64,000 bases of DNA from Actinomycetospora sp. NBRC 106375 (GTDB lineage Bacteria; Actinomycetota; Actinomycetes; Mycobacteriales; Pseudonocardiaceae), in the NCBI RefSeq assembly GCF_030269665.1, contig NZ_BSTS01000007.1, positions 242,020 to 306,019 of the forward strand, read 5' to 3'. Each line of letters starts with the position of its first letter. Position 1 is the stretch's first letter. The translations under genes and the position numbers were made by a program. This document shows positions 8,604 to 17,189 of this stretch, one piece after another. The notes beneath the pieces were generated by a model. The model made no database searches, was not told the DNA's origin, and was given only the letters and a program-made list of their open reading frames with translations.

Positions 8604-10301
8604 GTGAGCATCCCGTCGGACCTCGACATCGCGCAGGCCGCGACGCTGCAGCCCATGGACGACGTGGCCCGGCAGATGGACCTGCCGCCCGAGCTCCTGG
8701 AGCGCCACGGCACCGACGTCGCCAAGATCGAACTGGACGCGATCGAGGCGATGACGGACCGCCCGCGGGCCAAGTACGTCGTCGTGACAGCGATCACCCC
8801 GACTCCGTTGGGTGAGGGCAAGACGACCACGACGGTCGGGCTCGGGCAGGCCTTCTCGCACATCGGCAAGCGCGGGGTCGTCGCGATCCGCCAGCCGAGC
8901 ATGGGGCCGACGTTCGGCATCAAGGGCGGCGCGGCCGGCGGGGGCTACTCGCAGGTCGTGCCGATGGAGAAGTTCAACCTCCACCTCACCGGCGACTTCC
9001 ACGCCGTCACGAGCGCCCACAACATGCTCTCGGCGGTGCTCGACAACCACCTCTACCAGGGGAACGAGGCCGGCCTGGACCCGTACCGGGTCACCTGGCG
9101 CCGCGTGCTCGACGTCAACGAGCGCGCGCTGCGCAACGTCGTGACCGGCCTCGGCGGGCGCATGGACGGCGTGCCGCGCGAGTCCGGGTTCGACATCACC
9201 TCTGCGTCCGAGGTCATGGCGGTGCTCGCGCTGTCCAACGACCTCGCCGAGCTGCGCCAGCGCCTCGGGCGCATCGTCGTCGGCTACACGCGCGACGGCG
9301 ACGCGGTGACCGCCGAGGACATCCACGGTGCCGGGGCGATGGCCGCGCTGATGCGCGACGCGCTCAAGCCCAACCTCATGCAGACGCTGGAGAACACGCC
9401 GGTGCTCGTGCACGCCGGGCCCTTCGGCAACATCGCGCACGGGAACTCCTCGATCGTCGCCGACCGCATCGGCATCCACGGCGGCGACTTCCTCGTGACC
9501 GAGGCCGGCTTCGGCGCCGACATGGGCGCCGAGCGCTTCTTCAACATCAAGTGCCGGGCGTCGGGGATGACGCCGGACGCCGCGGTGGTCGTGGCGACGG
9601 TGCGGGCGCTCAAGGCGCACTCCGGCAACCACAAGATCGTCGCGGGCAAGGACCTGCCGCCGGCGCTGCTCGAGGAGAACCCCGAGGAGGTGCACGCCGG
9701 CGGGGCCAACCTGCGCAAGCAGATCGAGAACATGCGTCTGCACGGTGTGTCGCCGGTGGTCTGCATCAACGCGTTCCCCACCGACCACGAGAGCGAGCAC
9801 CGGGCGATCCGCGAGATCGCCGAGTCGCTGGGAGCGCGGGTCGCGGTGTCGACGCACTTCAGCGACGGCGGTCGCGGCGCCGCGGAGCTCGCCGAGGCCG
9901 TCGCCGAGGCCGCGAACGAGGAGAGCCACTTCCAGCTGCTCTACCCTGACGACGCCCCGCTGCGCGAGAAGATCGAGACGGTCGCGACGAAGGTCTACGG
10001 CGCCGACGGCGTCGACTACGCCCCGGCCGCGAACACCTCGATCGACCTCTACGAGCGCAACGGTTTCGGGAACCTCCCCGTGTGCATCGCGAAGACCCAC
10101 CTGTCGATCTCGTCGGACCCCAAGCTGCTGGGCGCGCCGACGGGCTGGCGGATGCCGGTGCGCGAGGTCCGCGCCTCGGTCGGTGCCGGCTTCATCTACC
10201 CGATCTGCGGCGACATGCGGACCATGCCGGGCCTGGGCAAGAACCCCGCCGCCCACCACATCGACGTCAAGCCCGACGGCACGATCGTGGGGCTCTTCTG
10301 A
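8604..10301 (+). CDS. fhs: formate--tetrahydrofolate ligase
   Basis: A 565-residue enzyme of normal family length that makes 10-formyl-THF from formate, THF and ATP. It shows the P-loop TPTPLGEGKTTTTVGLGQA, then RQPSMGPTFGIKGGAAGGGY and AHNMLSAVLDNHLYQGN. The C-terminal PNIR-like end is present as GDMRTMPGLGKNPAAHHID. The GTG start is set by AGGAGG 6 nt upstream; an earlier in-frame start lacks such a site. It heads a one-carbon block with the cyclohydrolase-type gene 61 nt downstream, separated from it by a strong hairpin. Confidence 0.97.
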   Translation: MSIPSDLDIAQAATLQPMDDVARQMDLPPELLERHGTDVAKIELDAIEAMTDRPRAKYVVVTAITPTPLGEGKTTTTVGLGQAFSHIGKRGVVAIRQPSMGPTFGIKGGAAGGGYSQVVPMEKFNLHLTGDFHAVTSAHNMLSAVLDNHLYQGNEAGLDPYRVTWRRVLDVNERALRNVVTGLGGRMDGVPRESGFDITSASEVMAVLALSNDLAELRQRLGRIVVGYTRDGDAVTAEDIHGAGAMAALMRDALKPNLMQTLENTPVLVHAGPFGNIAHGNSSIVADRIGIHGGDFLVTEAGFGADMGAERFFNIKCRASGMTPDAAVVVATVRALKAHSGNHKIVAGKDLPPALLEENPEEVHAGGANLRKQIENMRLHGVSPVVCINAFPTDHESEHRAIREIAESLGARVAVSTHFSDGGRGAAELAEAVAEAANEESHFQLLYPDDAPLREKIETVATKVYGADGVDYAPAANTSIDLYERNGFGNLPVCIAKTHLSISSDPKLLGAPTGWRMPVREVRASVGAGFIYPICGDMRTMPGLGKNPAAHHIDVKPDGTIVGLF

Positions 10302-10304
10302 CGT

Positions 10305-10354
10305 CCCATGTGAGCAGTTGGCGCCCCTATCGGGGCGCCACCTGCTCACATGGG
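10305..10354. terminator. 50-nt near-perfect hairpin between fhs and the cyclohydrolase gene
   Basis: Two arms of about 23 nt, CCCATGTGAGCAG...GGCGCCCC and GGGGCGCC...CTGCTCACATGGG, flank a 3-4 nt loop and contain one mismatch. The element begins 4 nt after the fhs stop and ends 9 nt before the next GTG. There is no U-run, so it may attenuate or process the transcript rather than end it. Its outer cap ATGTGAGC/GCTCACAT recurs in the hairpin at 17146-17189. Confidence 0.75.
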
Positions 10355-10362
10355 AATGCGCG

Positions 10363-10902
10363 GTGAACCGGCCGCTGGGGGAGCTGTCGGTCGGGCGGTT
10401 CGGGGAGGTCCTCGCCGCCCGGGGGCCCGGCCCGGCGGCGGGGTCGACGGCCGCGGTGACCGCGTCCCTGGCCGCGGGTCTCGCCACCAAGGTCGCCAAG
10501 GGCGCCGCCGACCGGGAGGCCGTCGAGGAGCTCGACCGCCTGCGGACGCGGGCCCTGCGACTCGCGGACGACGACGTCGAGGCCTACAGCGGGTTCCTCG
10601 AGGCGCGCCGCAAGCCTGGCGGCGGACCGGCGGCGGCGGAGGCGATCGTGCAGGTGCCCGCCGACGTCGTGACGCTGGCGGTCCGTGTGGCCGAGCTCGC
10701 GGCCCTGCTCGCCGAGAGCGGTCCCGACGCGCTCGCGGGCGACGCGGTCACCGCCGTGTTCCTCGCGGCCGCGGCCGCCGAGTCGGCGGCGGCGCTCGTG
10801 GGCGCGAACATCGCGGACGCCGGCGAGCTCGCCGACCCGCGCGTCGAGGACGCCGAGGAACGGGCCGGGCGCGCCCGCACGCTGGCCGAGCGTCTGGTGT
10901 GA
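10363..10902 (+). CDS. cyclodeaminase/cyclohydrolase family protein (FchA-like)
   Basis: A 179-residue all-helical protein of the formiminotransferase-cyclodeaminase C-terminal family. The N-terminus has PGPAAGSTAAVTASLAAGLA, the conserved Gly/Ala-rich folate-binding turn (usually GGGSVAA). Free-standing members act as methenyl-THF cyclohydrolase. Its place directly after fhs supports a role in turning 10-formyl-THF into methenyl-THF. GTG 10363 is chosen as the first start after the hairpin in frame with the family N-terminus. The stop overlaps the asparaginase start by 4 nt. Confidence 0.82.
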   Translation: MNRPLGELSVGRFGEVLAARGPGPAAGSTAAVTASLAAGLATKVAKGAADREAVEELDRLRTRALRLADDDVEAYSGFLEARRKPGGGPAAAEAIVQVPADVVTLAVRVAELAALLAESGPDALAGDAVTAVFLAAAAAESAAALVGANIADAGELADPRVEDAEERAGRARTLAERLV

Positions 10903-11840
10903 CCTCTCCGGAGCCGTGGGTCGTCGAGGTCACTCGCGGCGACCTCGTCGAGTCCGAGCACCGGGTGCGGCTCGTCGTGCTGGGGCCCGACGGGTCCGAG
11001 GAGCTGCGCGCGGGGCCGGTGGAGGCGCCGATGCTGCCGCGCTCGGCGATCAAGCCCGCGCAGGCGATGGCCGTGCTCGACGCCGGTGCGGAGCTCGACG
11101 ACCGGGAGCTCGCGCTCGCCGCCGGGTCGCACTCGGGCGAGCCGGGCCATCTCGCACTGGCGGCCGGGCTGCTCGCCCGCCACGGGCTGGACGAGGACGC
11201 GCTGCGGTGCCCGCCGGCGCGCCCGCTGGGCCTCGCCGCCGACCACGCCTGGGGCGAGCGCGCGCCCACGCGCCTCGCCATGAACTGCTCGGGCAAGCAC
11301 GCGGCGTTCCTCGCGGCCTGCCGCGCCCGGGGCTGGTCGCTCGAGGACCACCTCGACCCCGCCCACCCCCTGCAGCAGCACGTCCGGGCGACCCTCGAGC
11401 GGGTGGCCGGCCCCGTGCACGCCTCGACGGTCGACGGGTGCGGCGCGCCGGCCTTCGCGACCGACCTCGTCGCCGTCGCGCGCCTCGGCCGCCGGCTTGC
11501 CGACGCGGCGCCCGGGACGCCGGCGCACCGGGTCGCGGCCGCGATGCGCGCCCACCCCGACCTCGTCGCGGGGCCCGACCGGCTCGACACCGTGCTCATG
11601 ACCCTGCTGCCCGGGTCGCTGTCGAAGGTGGGTGCCGAGGGCGTGCTCCTCGCGGTGCTGCCCGACGGCGCGTCGCTGGCGCTCGCGGTGGTCGACGGCG
11701 GCGCCCGGGCGGTCGGTCCGGTGCTGCTCGAGGTCCTCCGCCGGCGCGGCGTCACCCCGCCGGAGGCCCTCCACACCGTGGCCGCCCCGCCCGTCCGGGG
11801 AGGGGGTCACCCGATCGGCGCTCACCGTGTGCGATTGTGA
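10899..11840 (+). CDS. asparaginase (AnsA type II family, PF06089-like)
   Basis: A 313-residue protein with VTRGDLVESEHRVRLVV at the start, then PRSAIKPAQAM, AGSHSGEPGH and AMNCSGKHAAFLAAC, the conserved segments of the asparaginase family related to rhizobial thermolabile L-asparaginase II. It is expected to hydrolyse asparagine to aspartate and ammonia in the cytoplasm. The GTG start is inside the stop of the cyclohydrolase gene (GTGA), indicating translational coupling. Its link to the one-carbon genes is otherwise unclear. Confidence 0.85.
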   Translation: MTSPEPWVVEVTRGDLVESEHRVRLVVLGPDGSEELRAGPVEAPMLPRSAIKPAQAMAVLDAGAELDDRELALAAGSHSGEPGHLALAAGLLARHGLDEDALRCPPARPLGLAADHAWGERAPTRLAMNCSGKHAAFLAACRARGWSLEDHLDPAHPLQQHVRATLERVAGPVHASTVDGCGAPAFATDLVAVARLGRRLADAAPGTPAHRVAAAMRAHPDLVAGPDRLDTVLMTLLPGSLSKVGAEGVLLAVLPDGASLALAVVDGGARAVGPVLLEVLRRRGVTPPEALHTVAAPPVRGGGHPIGAHRVRL

Positions 11841-11870
11841 GAGCACTCATCGGGGTGAGGAGCGCGTGAA

Positions 11871-12482
11871 ATGGGATCGTGTCTCGTGTTCGCCGGAGCG
11901 ACTCCCGGCCGGGAGCGCCTGGTCGGCCACCTCTCGTCCGTCTTCGACGACCTCCCGTGCATCGACAACGTGCCGGACCTGGTCGTCCGGCTCACCGGCA
12001 CCGCGGCCCGCGAGGACGGGCCCGACGTCGTGCTGGTCGGCGCCGACGAGGGCAGCGCCTGGATGGAGGCGGTCCGCCAGGTCCGCCGCCACGCACCCGA
12101 GACCCCGGTGCTCGTCGTCGGCGAACCCCCGGCGACCGGGCTGGACGTCGTCGAGCGGGCCCCCGCCGCCGACCCCGCCTCCGAGGACGAGCGCGCCGCC
12201 TGGGCCCTGCGCCTCGGCGCCCGCGGCTTCCTGCGCGCCGGCGAGCTCGCCGACCCCGGTGTCCTGCCGGGCGCCCGCCCCGCCGTCAGCGAGCTCTCCG
12301 AGCGCGAGATGGACGTGCTGCTCGGCATGACCGAGGGCCTCTCCAACGCCGAGATCGCCGCCGAGCTCGTGCTCGCCGAGGACACGGTGAAGACCCACGC
12401 CCGGCGCCTGTTCCGCAAGCTCGGCGCGGGCGACCGCGCCGACGCCGTCGCCCGCGGGTTCCGCCAGGGCCTGCTGCGCTGA
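11871..12482 (+). CDS. LuxR-type transcriptional regulator with degenerate receiver-like N-terminus
   Basis: 203 aa. The C-terminal third is a GerE/LuxR helix-turn-helix: LSEREMDVLLGMTEGLSNAE, then LAEDTVKTHARRLFRKLGAG. The N-terminal 130 residues look like a receiver-type alpha/beta domain (PDVVLVGADEGSAWMEAVRQ), but I do not see the usual phosphoacceptor arrangement, so phosphorylation is doubtful. No partner kinase is adjacent. It ends about 110 nt before the B12 riboswitch; no functional link is evident. Confidence 0.85.
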   Translation: MGSCLVFAGATPGRERLVGHLSSVFDDLPCIDNVPDLVVRLTGTAAREDGPDVVLVGADEGSAWMEAVRQVRRHAPETPVLVVGEPPATGLDVVERAPAADPASEDERAAWALRLGARGFLRAGELADPGVLPGARPAVSELSEREMDVLLGMTEGLSNAEIAAELVLAEDTVKTHARRLFRKLGAGDRADAVARGFRQGLLR

Positions 12483-12594
12483 ACGGACGAGTCTCGGTGT
12501 CAGCGGTGGGCCACCGCTGACGCTTTCGACGTCATTGTGGTGGAGCACACCGATAGGGCCACACGCTCGACTCCGCCGGACGCGTTGACCGGGC

Positions 12595-12803
12595 CCCGCG
12601 GTCGTGGTCGGCTTGCCGATCGACGGACACGGAGGAAGCCGGTGCGAATCCGGCGCGGTCCCGCCACTGTCACCGGGGAGCGGACCCCACGAGAAGGCCA
12701 CTACCGGCACCACGCCGGCGGGAAGGCCGGGGCGAGCAGCGATCCGGGAGCCAGGAGACTCCGGCCGTCGACGAGGCAGCGACATCGGGCGAGGAACCCG
12801 AGG
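12595..12803 (+). promoter_or_regulatory. cobalamin (AdoCbl) riboswitch
   Basis: The leader contains the conserved core GGAAGCCGGTGCGAATCCGG, then CCCGCCACTGT (B12 box region) and GAGCCAGGAGACT, in the right order and spacing for the RF00174 cobalamin riboswitch. The boundaries are approximate. It ends about 15 nt before the first gene of the B12 operon and should repress that operon when adenosylcobalamin is abundant, by terminating transcription or masking the ribosome site. Confidence 0.93.
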
Positions 12804-12818
12804 AAGGCCGGCGACGAC

Positions 12819-13151
12819 ATGCACGCACCCGTGACCCCGCACGCCCGCGCCCACCCGCCGGTGACGCGCACCCGGACCGCACCCCGCCGCGCCGACCGCC
12901 TGCTCCCCGATCTGCGCCGGGTGCTCGCCGGCGCCGGGCAGCTCCCGCTCGACCTGCTCGGCGAGGGACCGGTGCGTGACCGGGTCGAGGCCGCCGCCCG
13001 GGTCGACACGCTCGCCCGCGAGCTCGTCGCCCGCATGCAGGACGCGGGCTGGGACGAGGGCGCCGCGCCGCGGGTGGTGACGTCGGTGCTCGCCGCGTCC
13101 GTCCCCGAGGCCGAGGCGGTCCTGCGGCGGGTCGCCCGCGGACGCCGGTGA
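12819..13151 (+). CDS. uncharacterised protein, first gene of the B12 riboswitch operon
   Basis: 110 aa, starting with ATG directly behind the riboswitch. The N-terminus is His/Pro/Arg-rich (MHAPVTPHARAHPPVTRTRT); the rest is predicted helical (LLPDLRRVLAGAGQLPLDLL, ARELVARMQDAGWDE, VTSVLAASVPEAEAVLRRVA). No cobalamin enzyme motif is visible. The GTG of the CobC-like gene overlaps its stop by 4 nt, so it is translated with the cobalamin genes. A role in corrinoid metabolism or cobalt handling is inferred from context only. Confidence 0.72.
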   Translation: MHAPVTPHARAHPPVTRTRTAPRRADRLLPDLRRVLAGAGQLPLDLLGEGPVRDRVEAAARVDTLARELVARMQDAGWDEGAAPRVVTSVLAASVPEAEAVLRRVARGRR

Positions 13152-14188
13152 CGCTGTCGACCCGCGAGGTCGTCCACGACCTCCACCACCACGGCGACAC
13201 CGAGGTCGGACCGGGCCTGGTCGACCTCGCGGTCAACGTGCGCGCCGGCACCCCGCCGGCCTGGTTGCGCGACCGCCTGACCGCGAGCCTCGCCGACCTC
13301 GCCGCCTACCCGGATCCGCGCGACGCGGTCGCGGCGGTGGCCGCGCGCCACGCCCGTGGAGAGGACGAGGTGGTGCCCACCGCGGGCGGCGCCGAGGGGT
13401 TCGTGCTGCTCGCCCGCGCCCTGCGGCCCCGCCACGCGGTCGTCGTCCACCCCCAGTTCACCGAGCCCGAGGCGGCGCTGCGGGCGGCAGGTCACGAGGT
13501 CGACCGGGTAGTCCTGGACGGCGACCTCACCCTCGACCCCGCGGCGGTGCCGGAGGGCGCCGACCTCGTGGTCGTCGGCAACCCCACCAACCCGACCTCG
13601 GTGCGCCACCCGGCCGACGTCGTCGCCGCGCTGACGAAGCCCGGCCGCACGCTGGTGGTCGACGAGGCCTTCATCGACACCGCGCCCGGGGAGCCGGAGT
13701 CGCTCGCGGACCGCCGCGACCTCCCCGGCCTCGTCGTTCTGCGCAGCCTGACCAAGACCTGGGGCCTCGCCGGGCTGCGCGTCGGCTACGCGCTCGCGCC
13801 GGAGGACCTGGCCCACCGGCTCCGCGCCGCCGCCCCGCCCTGGTCCGTCTCGACCCCCGCGCTCGTCGCCCTCGCCGCCTGCAGCACCCCCGCCGCCCTC
13901 GCCGAGGCCGACGACGCGGCCCGGGCGCTCGCCGGCGACCGCGAGCACCTGCGCACGGCCCTGGACGGTCTCGACGGCATCGAGGTCCGCGCCACCCCCG
14001 CCGCCAGCTTCGTCCTCGCCCGCACTCCGGGCCGGACCGACGTCCGCGCACGCCTGCGCGCGCTCGGCTGGGCGGTCCGGCGCGGCGACACGTTCCCGGG
14101 CCTCGACGCCGAGCACGTGCGGATCGCCGTCCGCGCCCCCGAGATCACCGACCGGTTCGTCGACGCGCTGCGCACGGTGCTCGCGTGA
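13148..14188 (+). CDS. cobC: CobC-like PLP-dependent aminotransferase (Rv2231c family)
   Basis: A 346-residue fold-type I PLP enzyme. It has GGAEGFVLLARAL (cofactor phosphate side), VVGNPTNPT and VVDEAF, and the Schiff-base lysine in SLTKTWGLAGLRVGY (Lys203). It resembles the mycobacterial Rv2231c/CobC group, related to threonine-phosphate decarboxylase CobD and histidinol-phosphate aminotransferase. It probably supplies aminopropanol phosphate for the nucleotide loop of cobalamin. GTG start overlaps the upstream stop, and its own stop overlaps the BluB-CobT start by 4 nt. Confidence 0.88.
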   Translation: MTLSTREVVHDLHHHGDTEVGPGLVDLAVNVRAGTPPAWLRDRLTASLADLAAYPDPRDAVAAVAARHARGEDEVVPTAGGAEGFVLLARALRPRHAVVVHPQFTEPEAALRAAGHEVDRVVLDGDLTLDPAAVPEGADLVVVGNPTNPTSVRHPADVVAALTKPGRTLVVDEAFIDTAPGEPESLADRRDLPGLVVLRSLTKTWGLAGLRVGYALAPEDLAHRLRAAAPPWSVSTPALVALAACSTPAALAEADDAARALAGDREHLRTALDGLDGIEVRATPAASFVLARTPGRTDVRARLRALGWAVRRGDTFPGLDAEHVRIAVRAPEITDRFVDALRTVLA

Positions 14189-15933
14189 GCCTGCACCCCG
14201 GCGACCGCGATGCCCTCCACCGCGTGCTGCGCGCCCGCCGCGACGTGCGCACGGGATTCGTCGACACGCCGGTGGACGACGACCGCCTGCTCCGGGTGCT
14301 CGAGGCCGCGCACGCCGCCCCGAGCGTCGGGTTCTCCCAGCCCTGGGACTTCCTCGTGCTGCGCAGCCCGGAGCTCCGCGACGAGCTGGCGGGCCTGGCG
14401 CAGCACCAGCGCAACGAGTTCGCCCGTTCCCTCCCCGCGGCGCGCGCGCGGGCGTTCGCGGGCCTGCGCGTCGAGGCGATCCGGGAGGCGCCGCTGGGGA
14501 TCGTCGTCACCTGCGACCCCACCCGGGGCGGCCGGCACGTGCTCGGGCGCCACACGCAGCCCCGGATGGCGGCGCACTCGGTGGCCGGGGCGGTGCAGAA
14601 CCTCTGGCTCGCGGCGCGCGCCGAGGACCTCGGGGTCGGCTGGGTGAGCTTCTTCGACGAGCGCGCCCTGGCGAGGGTCCTGCGCGAGCGGGTCGGGATG
14701 CCCGAGCACCTCGAGATCGTCGCCTACCTCTGTGTCGGGCACGTCAGCGACTTCGCCGACGAGCCCGAGCTCGCCACCGCCGGATGGGCCCGGCGCCGAC
14801 CGCTGGCGTGGGCCGTGCACGAGGAGACCTGGGGGCGCCACCACATGGACCCGCTCGACGAGACGCTCGCCGCGATCGCGGACATCGACCCCGGACCCGG
14901 CGCCGCCGCGGCCCGCGAGCACCTCACCTGCATGACCGTCCCGCCGGGGGCGCTCGGCGGTGTCGCGGAGCTGGGCGTGCGACTGGCCGGGCTGGCGGGG
15001 ACCTGCCCGCCGCCGGTGCCGGAGCCGGCCGTCGTCGCGATCTTCGCGGGCGACCACGGCGTGCACGCCCGCGGAGTGACCCCCTGGCCGCAGGAGGTGA
15101 CGACGCAGATGGTCGCGAACTTCCTGGCCGGCGGCGCCGCGGTCAACGCGTTCGCGGCGACGGTGGGCGCCGAGGTCCAGGTCGTCGACGTCGGGGTCGC
15201 CGCCGACCTCGCGCCCGCGCCCGGGCTGCTGCCGCGCAAGGTCCGCGCCGGCACGCGCGACATGACCGTCGAGCCGGCGATGACCGGCGAGGAGGTCCGC
15301 GCCGCGGTCACCGCGGGCATCGACACCGCCCGCGACCTGGTCACCGCCGGCAACCGCCTGCTCGTCACCGGCGACATGGGCATCGCCAACACGACGGCCT
15401 CGGCCGCGCTCGTCGCCGCGTTCACCGGCGCCGACCCCGTCGCCGTGACCGGCCGCGGCACCGGCATCGACGACGTCACCCACGCCCGCAAGGTCGCGGT
15501 CGTCGCCGAGGCGCTCGCCCGCCACGACATCGACCATGACGCCCACGACCGGCCGCTCGAGGTCCTGGCGGCGGTCGGCGGCCTGGAGCACGCCGGGCTC
15601 GCCGGGTTCCTGCTCGGCGCGGCCGCGCTGCGCACGCCGGTGCTGCTCGACGGTGTCGTCTCCGGCGCGGCGGCGCTCGCGGCCGCGGCGCTCGCGCCGA
15701 CCGCGTCACACGCCTGGTTCGCGGGTCACCGCTCGGTCGAACCGGCCCATACCCTGGCGCTGCAGCACCTCGGTCTCGAGCCCGCGCTCGACCTCGGGCT
15801 GCGGGTCGGCGAGGGCACCGGTGCCCTGCTCGCGGTGCCGGTGGTCACCGCCGCGGCCCGCGCGCTCGCCGACGTCGCCACGTTCGACGCGGCCGGGGTG
15901 ACGGAGAAGGACATCGAGCAGGAGGGCCCGTGA
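14185..15933 (+). CDS. BluB-CobT fusion protein
   Basis: 582 aa with two enzymes in one chain. Residues 1 to about 210 are BluB, the flavin-destroying 5,6-dimethylbenzimidazole synthase (VLEAAHAAPSVGFSQPWDF, then TRGGRHVLGRHTQPRM). Residues from about 225 to 582 are CobT, nicotinate-nucleotide:DMB phosphoribosyltransferase (FAGDHGVHARGVTPWPQEVT, TGDMGIANTTASAA, and LRVGEGTGAL carrying the catalytic Glu). The fusion couples lower-ligand synthesis to its activation to alpha-ribazole phosphate. It overlaps both neighbours by 4 nt in the riboswitch-controlled operon. Confidence 0.95.
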   Translation: MSLHPGDRDALHRVLRARRDVRTGFVDTPVDDDRLLRVLEAAHAAPSVGFSQPWDFLVLRSPELRDELAGLAQHQRNEFARSLPAARARAFAGLRVEAIREAPLGIVVTCDPTRGGRHVLGRHTQPRMAAHSVAGAVQNLWLAARAEDLGVGWVSFFDERALARVLRERVGMPEHLEIVAYLCVGHVSDFADEPELATAGWARRRPLAWAVHEETWGRHHMDPLDETLAAIADIDPGPGAAAAREHLTCMTVPPGALGGVAELGVRLAGLAGTCPPPVPEPAVVAIFAGDHGVHARGVTPWPQEVTTQMVANFLAGGAAVNAFAATVGAEVQVVDVGVAADLAPAPGLLPRKVRAGTRDMTVEPAMTGEEVRAAVTAGIDTARDLVTAGNRLLVTGDMGIANTTASAALVAAFTGADPVAVTGRGTGIDDVTHARKVAVVAEALARHDIDHDAHDRPLEVLAAVGGLEHAGLAGFLLGAAALRTPVLLDGVVSGAAALAAAALAPTASHAWFAGHRSVEPAHTLALQHLGLEPALDLGLRVGEGTGALLAVPVVTAAARALADVATFDAAGVTEKDIEQEGP

Positions 15934-17138
15934 ACGACACGGCACGCGTCTACCCCGTCGGGCTGCACCTGCGCGGCCGGCGGGTGGTCGTGGTCGGCGG
16001 CGGCTCGGTCGCCCAGCGCCGCGTGGCCGGACTGCACGAGGTCGGCGCCGACACGGTGGTCGTGAGCCCGGCGCTCACCACCGCGCTCGATGCCCTCGCC
16101 GACTCCCGCGAGATCACCTGGGTGACCCGTCGGTACGCCGACGGCGACCTCGACGGCGCCTGGTACGCGGTCGCGGCCACCGACGACGCCGCGGTCAACG
16201 CCGCGGTCGCCGCCGAGGCCGAGCGGTCGCGGGTGTTCTGCGTGCGCGCCGACGAGGCCGACGCGGGCACCGCGGTGACCCCGGCGGTCGGGCGCTACGA
16301 CGACATCACCGTCGCGGTGCACGGCGGCGGCGACCCGCGCCGCGCAACCGGTGTGCGCGACGGCGCCGTGGAGGCCCTGCGCAGCGGGACCCTGGCCGAT
16401 CGCCGGCACCGCGCCGTGCGCCCGGGCGTCACGCTCGTCGGCGGCGGCCCGGGCGACCCGGGGCTGATCACGGTGCGCGGGCGCCAGGCGCTGGCGCAGG
16501 CCGACGTCGTCGTCACCGACCGGCTCGCACCGCAGCCGCTGCTCGACGAGCTGCCGCCGGACGTCACCGTCATCGACGCCTCGAAACTGCCCCGCGGGCG
16601 CTACATGAGCCAGGACACGATCAACCAGGTGCTCGTCGACGAGGCGCTGGCCGGTCACCGGGTGGTGCGCCTCAAGGGCGGCGACCCGTTCGTCTTCGGG
16701 CGCGGCATGGAGGAGATCCAGGCCTGCGCCGCGGCGGGTGTCGAGGTCGAGGTGGTGCCGGGCATCACCAGCGCGATCGCGGTGCCGGCGCTGGCAGGCG
16801 TGCCGGTGACCCACCGTGGCGTGACCCACGAGTTCACCGTGGTCTCGGGCCACCTGCCGCCGGGACACGAGCAGTCGCTGGTCGACTGGGACGCGCTGGG
16901 CCGGCTCCGCGGCACCGTCGTGCTGCTCATGGCCGTCGAGAACATCGGCGCGATCGCCGACGCCCTGCTCGCCGCGGGCCGCGACCCGGAGACGCCCGCC
17001 CTGGCCGTCCAGGAGGGCGGCCTGCCCGGCGAGGTGACGACGCGGTCGACGCTGGTCAAGCTGCCCGACGCCATCGCCGAGGCCGGGGTCCGCCCGCCCG
17101 CGGTGATCGTCGTCGGGGCGGTGGCCGATCTGGGCTGA
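15930..17138 (+). CDS. cobA: siroheme synthase-type fusion: precorrin-2 dehydrogenase-like + uroporphyrinogen-III C-methyltransferase
   Basis: 402 aa. The N-terminal ~150 residues form a CysG-N/Met8-like Rossmann domain ([19 protein letters not shown]). The C-terminal ~240 residues are the SAM-dependent [50 protein letters not shown] and VVPGITSA. It converts uroporphyrinogen III to precorrin-2 and may oxidise it to sirohydrochlorin, feeding B12 and siroheme. It is the last gene of the riboswitch operon; a hairpin follows 7 nt after the stop. Confidence 0.93.
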   Translation: MNDTARVYPVGLHLRGRRVVVVGGGSVAQRRVAGLHEVGADTVVVSPALTTALDALADSREITWVTRRYADGDLDGAWYAVAATDDAAVNAAVAAEAERSRVFCVRADEADAGTAVTPAVGRYDDITVAVHGGGDPRRATGVRDGAVEALRSGTLADRRHRAVRPGVTLVGGGPGDPGLITVRGRQALAQADVVVTDRLAPQPLLDELPPDVTVIDASKLPRGRYMSQDTINQVLVDEALAGHRVVRLKGGDPFVFGRGMEEIQACAAAGVEVEVVPGITSAIAVPALAGVPVTHRGVTHEFTVVSGHLPPGHEQSLVDWDALGRLRGTVVLLMAVENIGAIADALLAAGRDPETPALAVQEGGLPGEVTTRSTLVKLPDAIAEAGVRPPAVIVVGAVADLG

Positions 17139-17145
17139 CCGGTCT

Positions 17146-17189
17146 ATGTGAGCGAAGTTCCCGGCTACGGCCGGGAATTTCGCTCACAT
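17146..17189. terminator. bidirectional hairpin between the B12 operon and nei2-like gene
   Basis: ATGTGAGCGAAGTTCCCGGC and GCCGGGAATTTCGCTCACAT pair over 20 nt with a single G-U wobble and a loop of only 4 nt. The stop codon of the convergent glycosylase gene (17165-17167) lies in the loop. It is placed to end transcripts from both sides. The outer cap ATGTGAGC/GCTCACAT is shared with the hairpin at 10305-10354, while the inner arms are unrelated. Confidence 0.82.

Noticed and set aside
10305..17189. CRP-type binding sites, because TGTGA and TCACA occur in the two hairpins
   Set aside because: The half-sites are 34-40 nt apart instead of 6 and form part of continuous stems.
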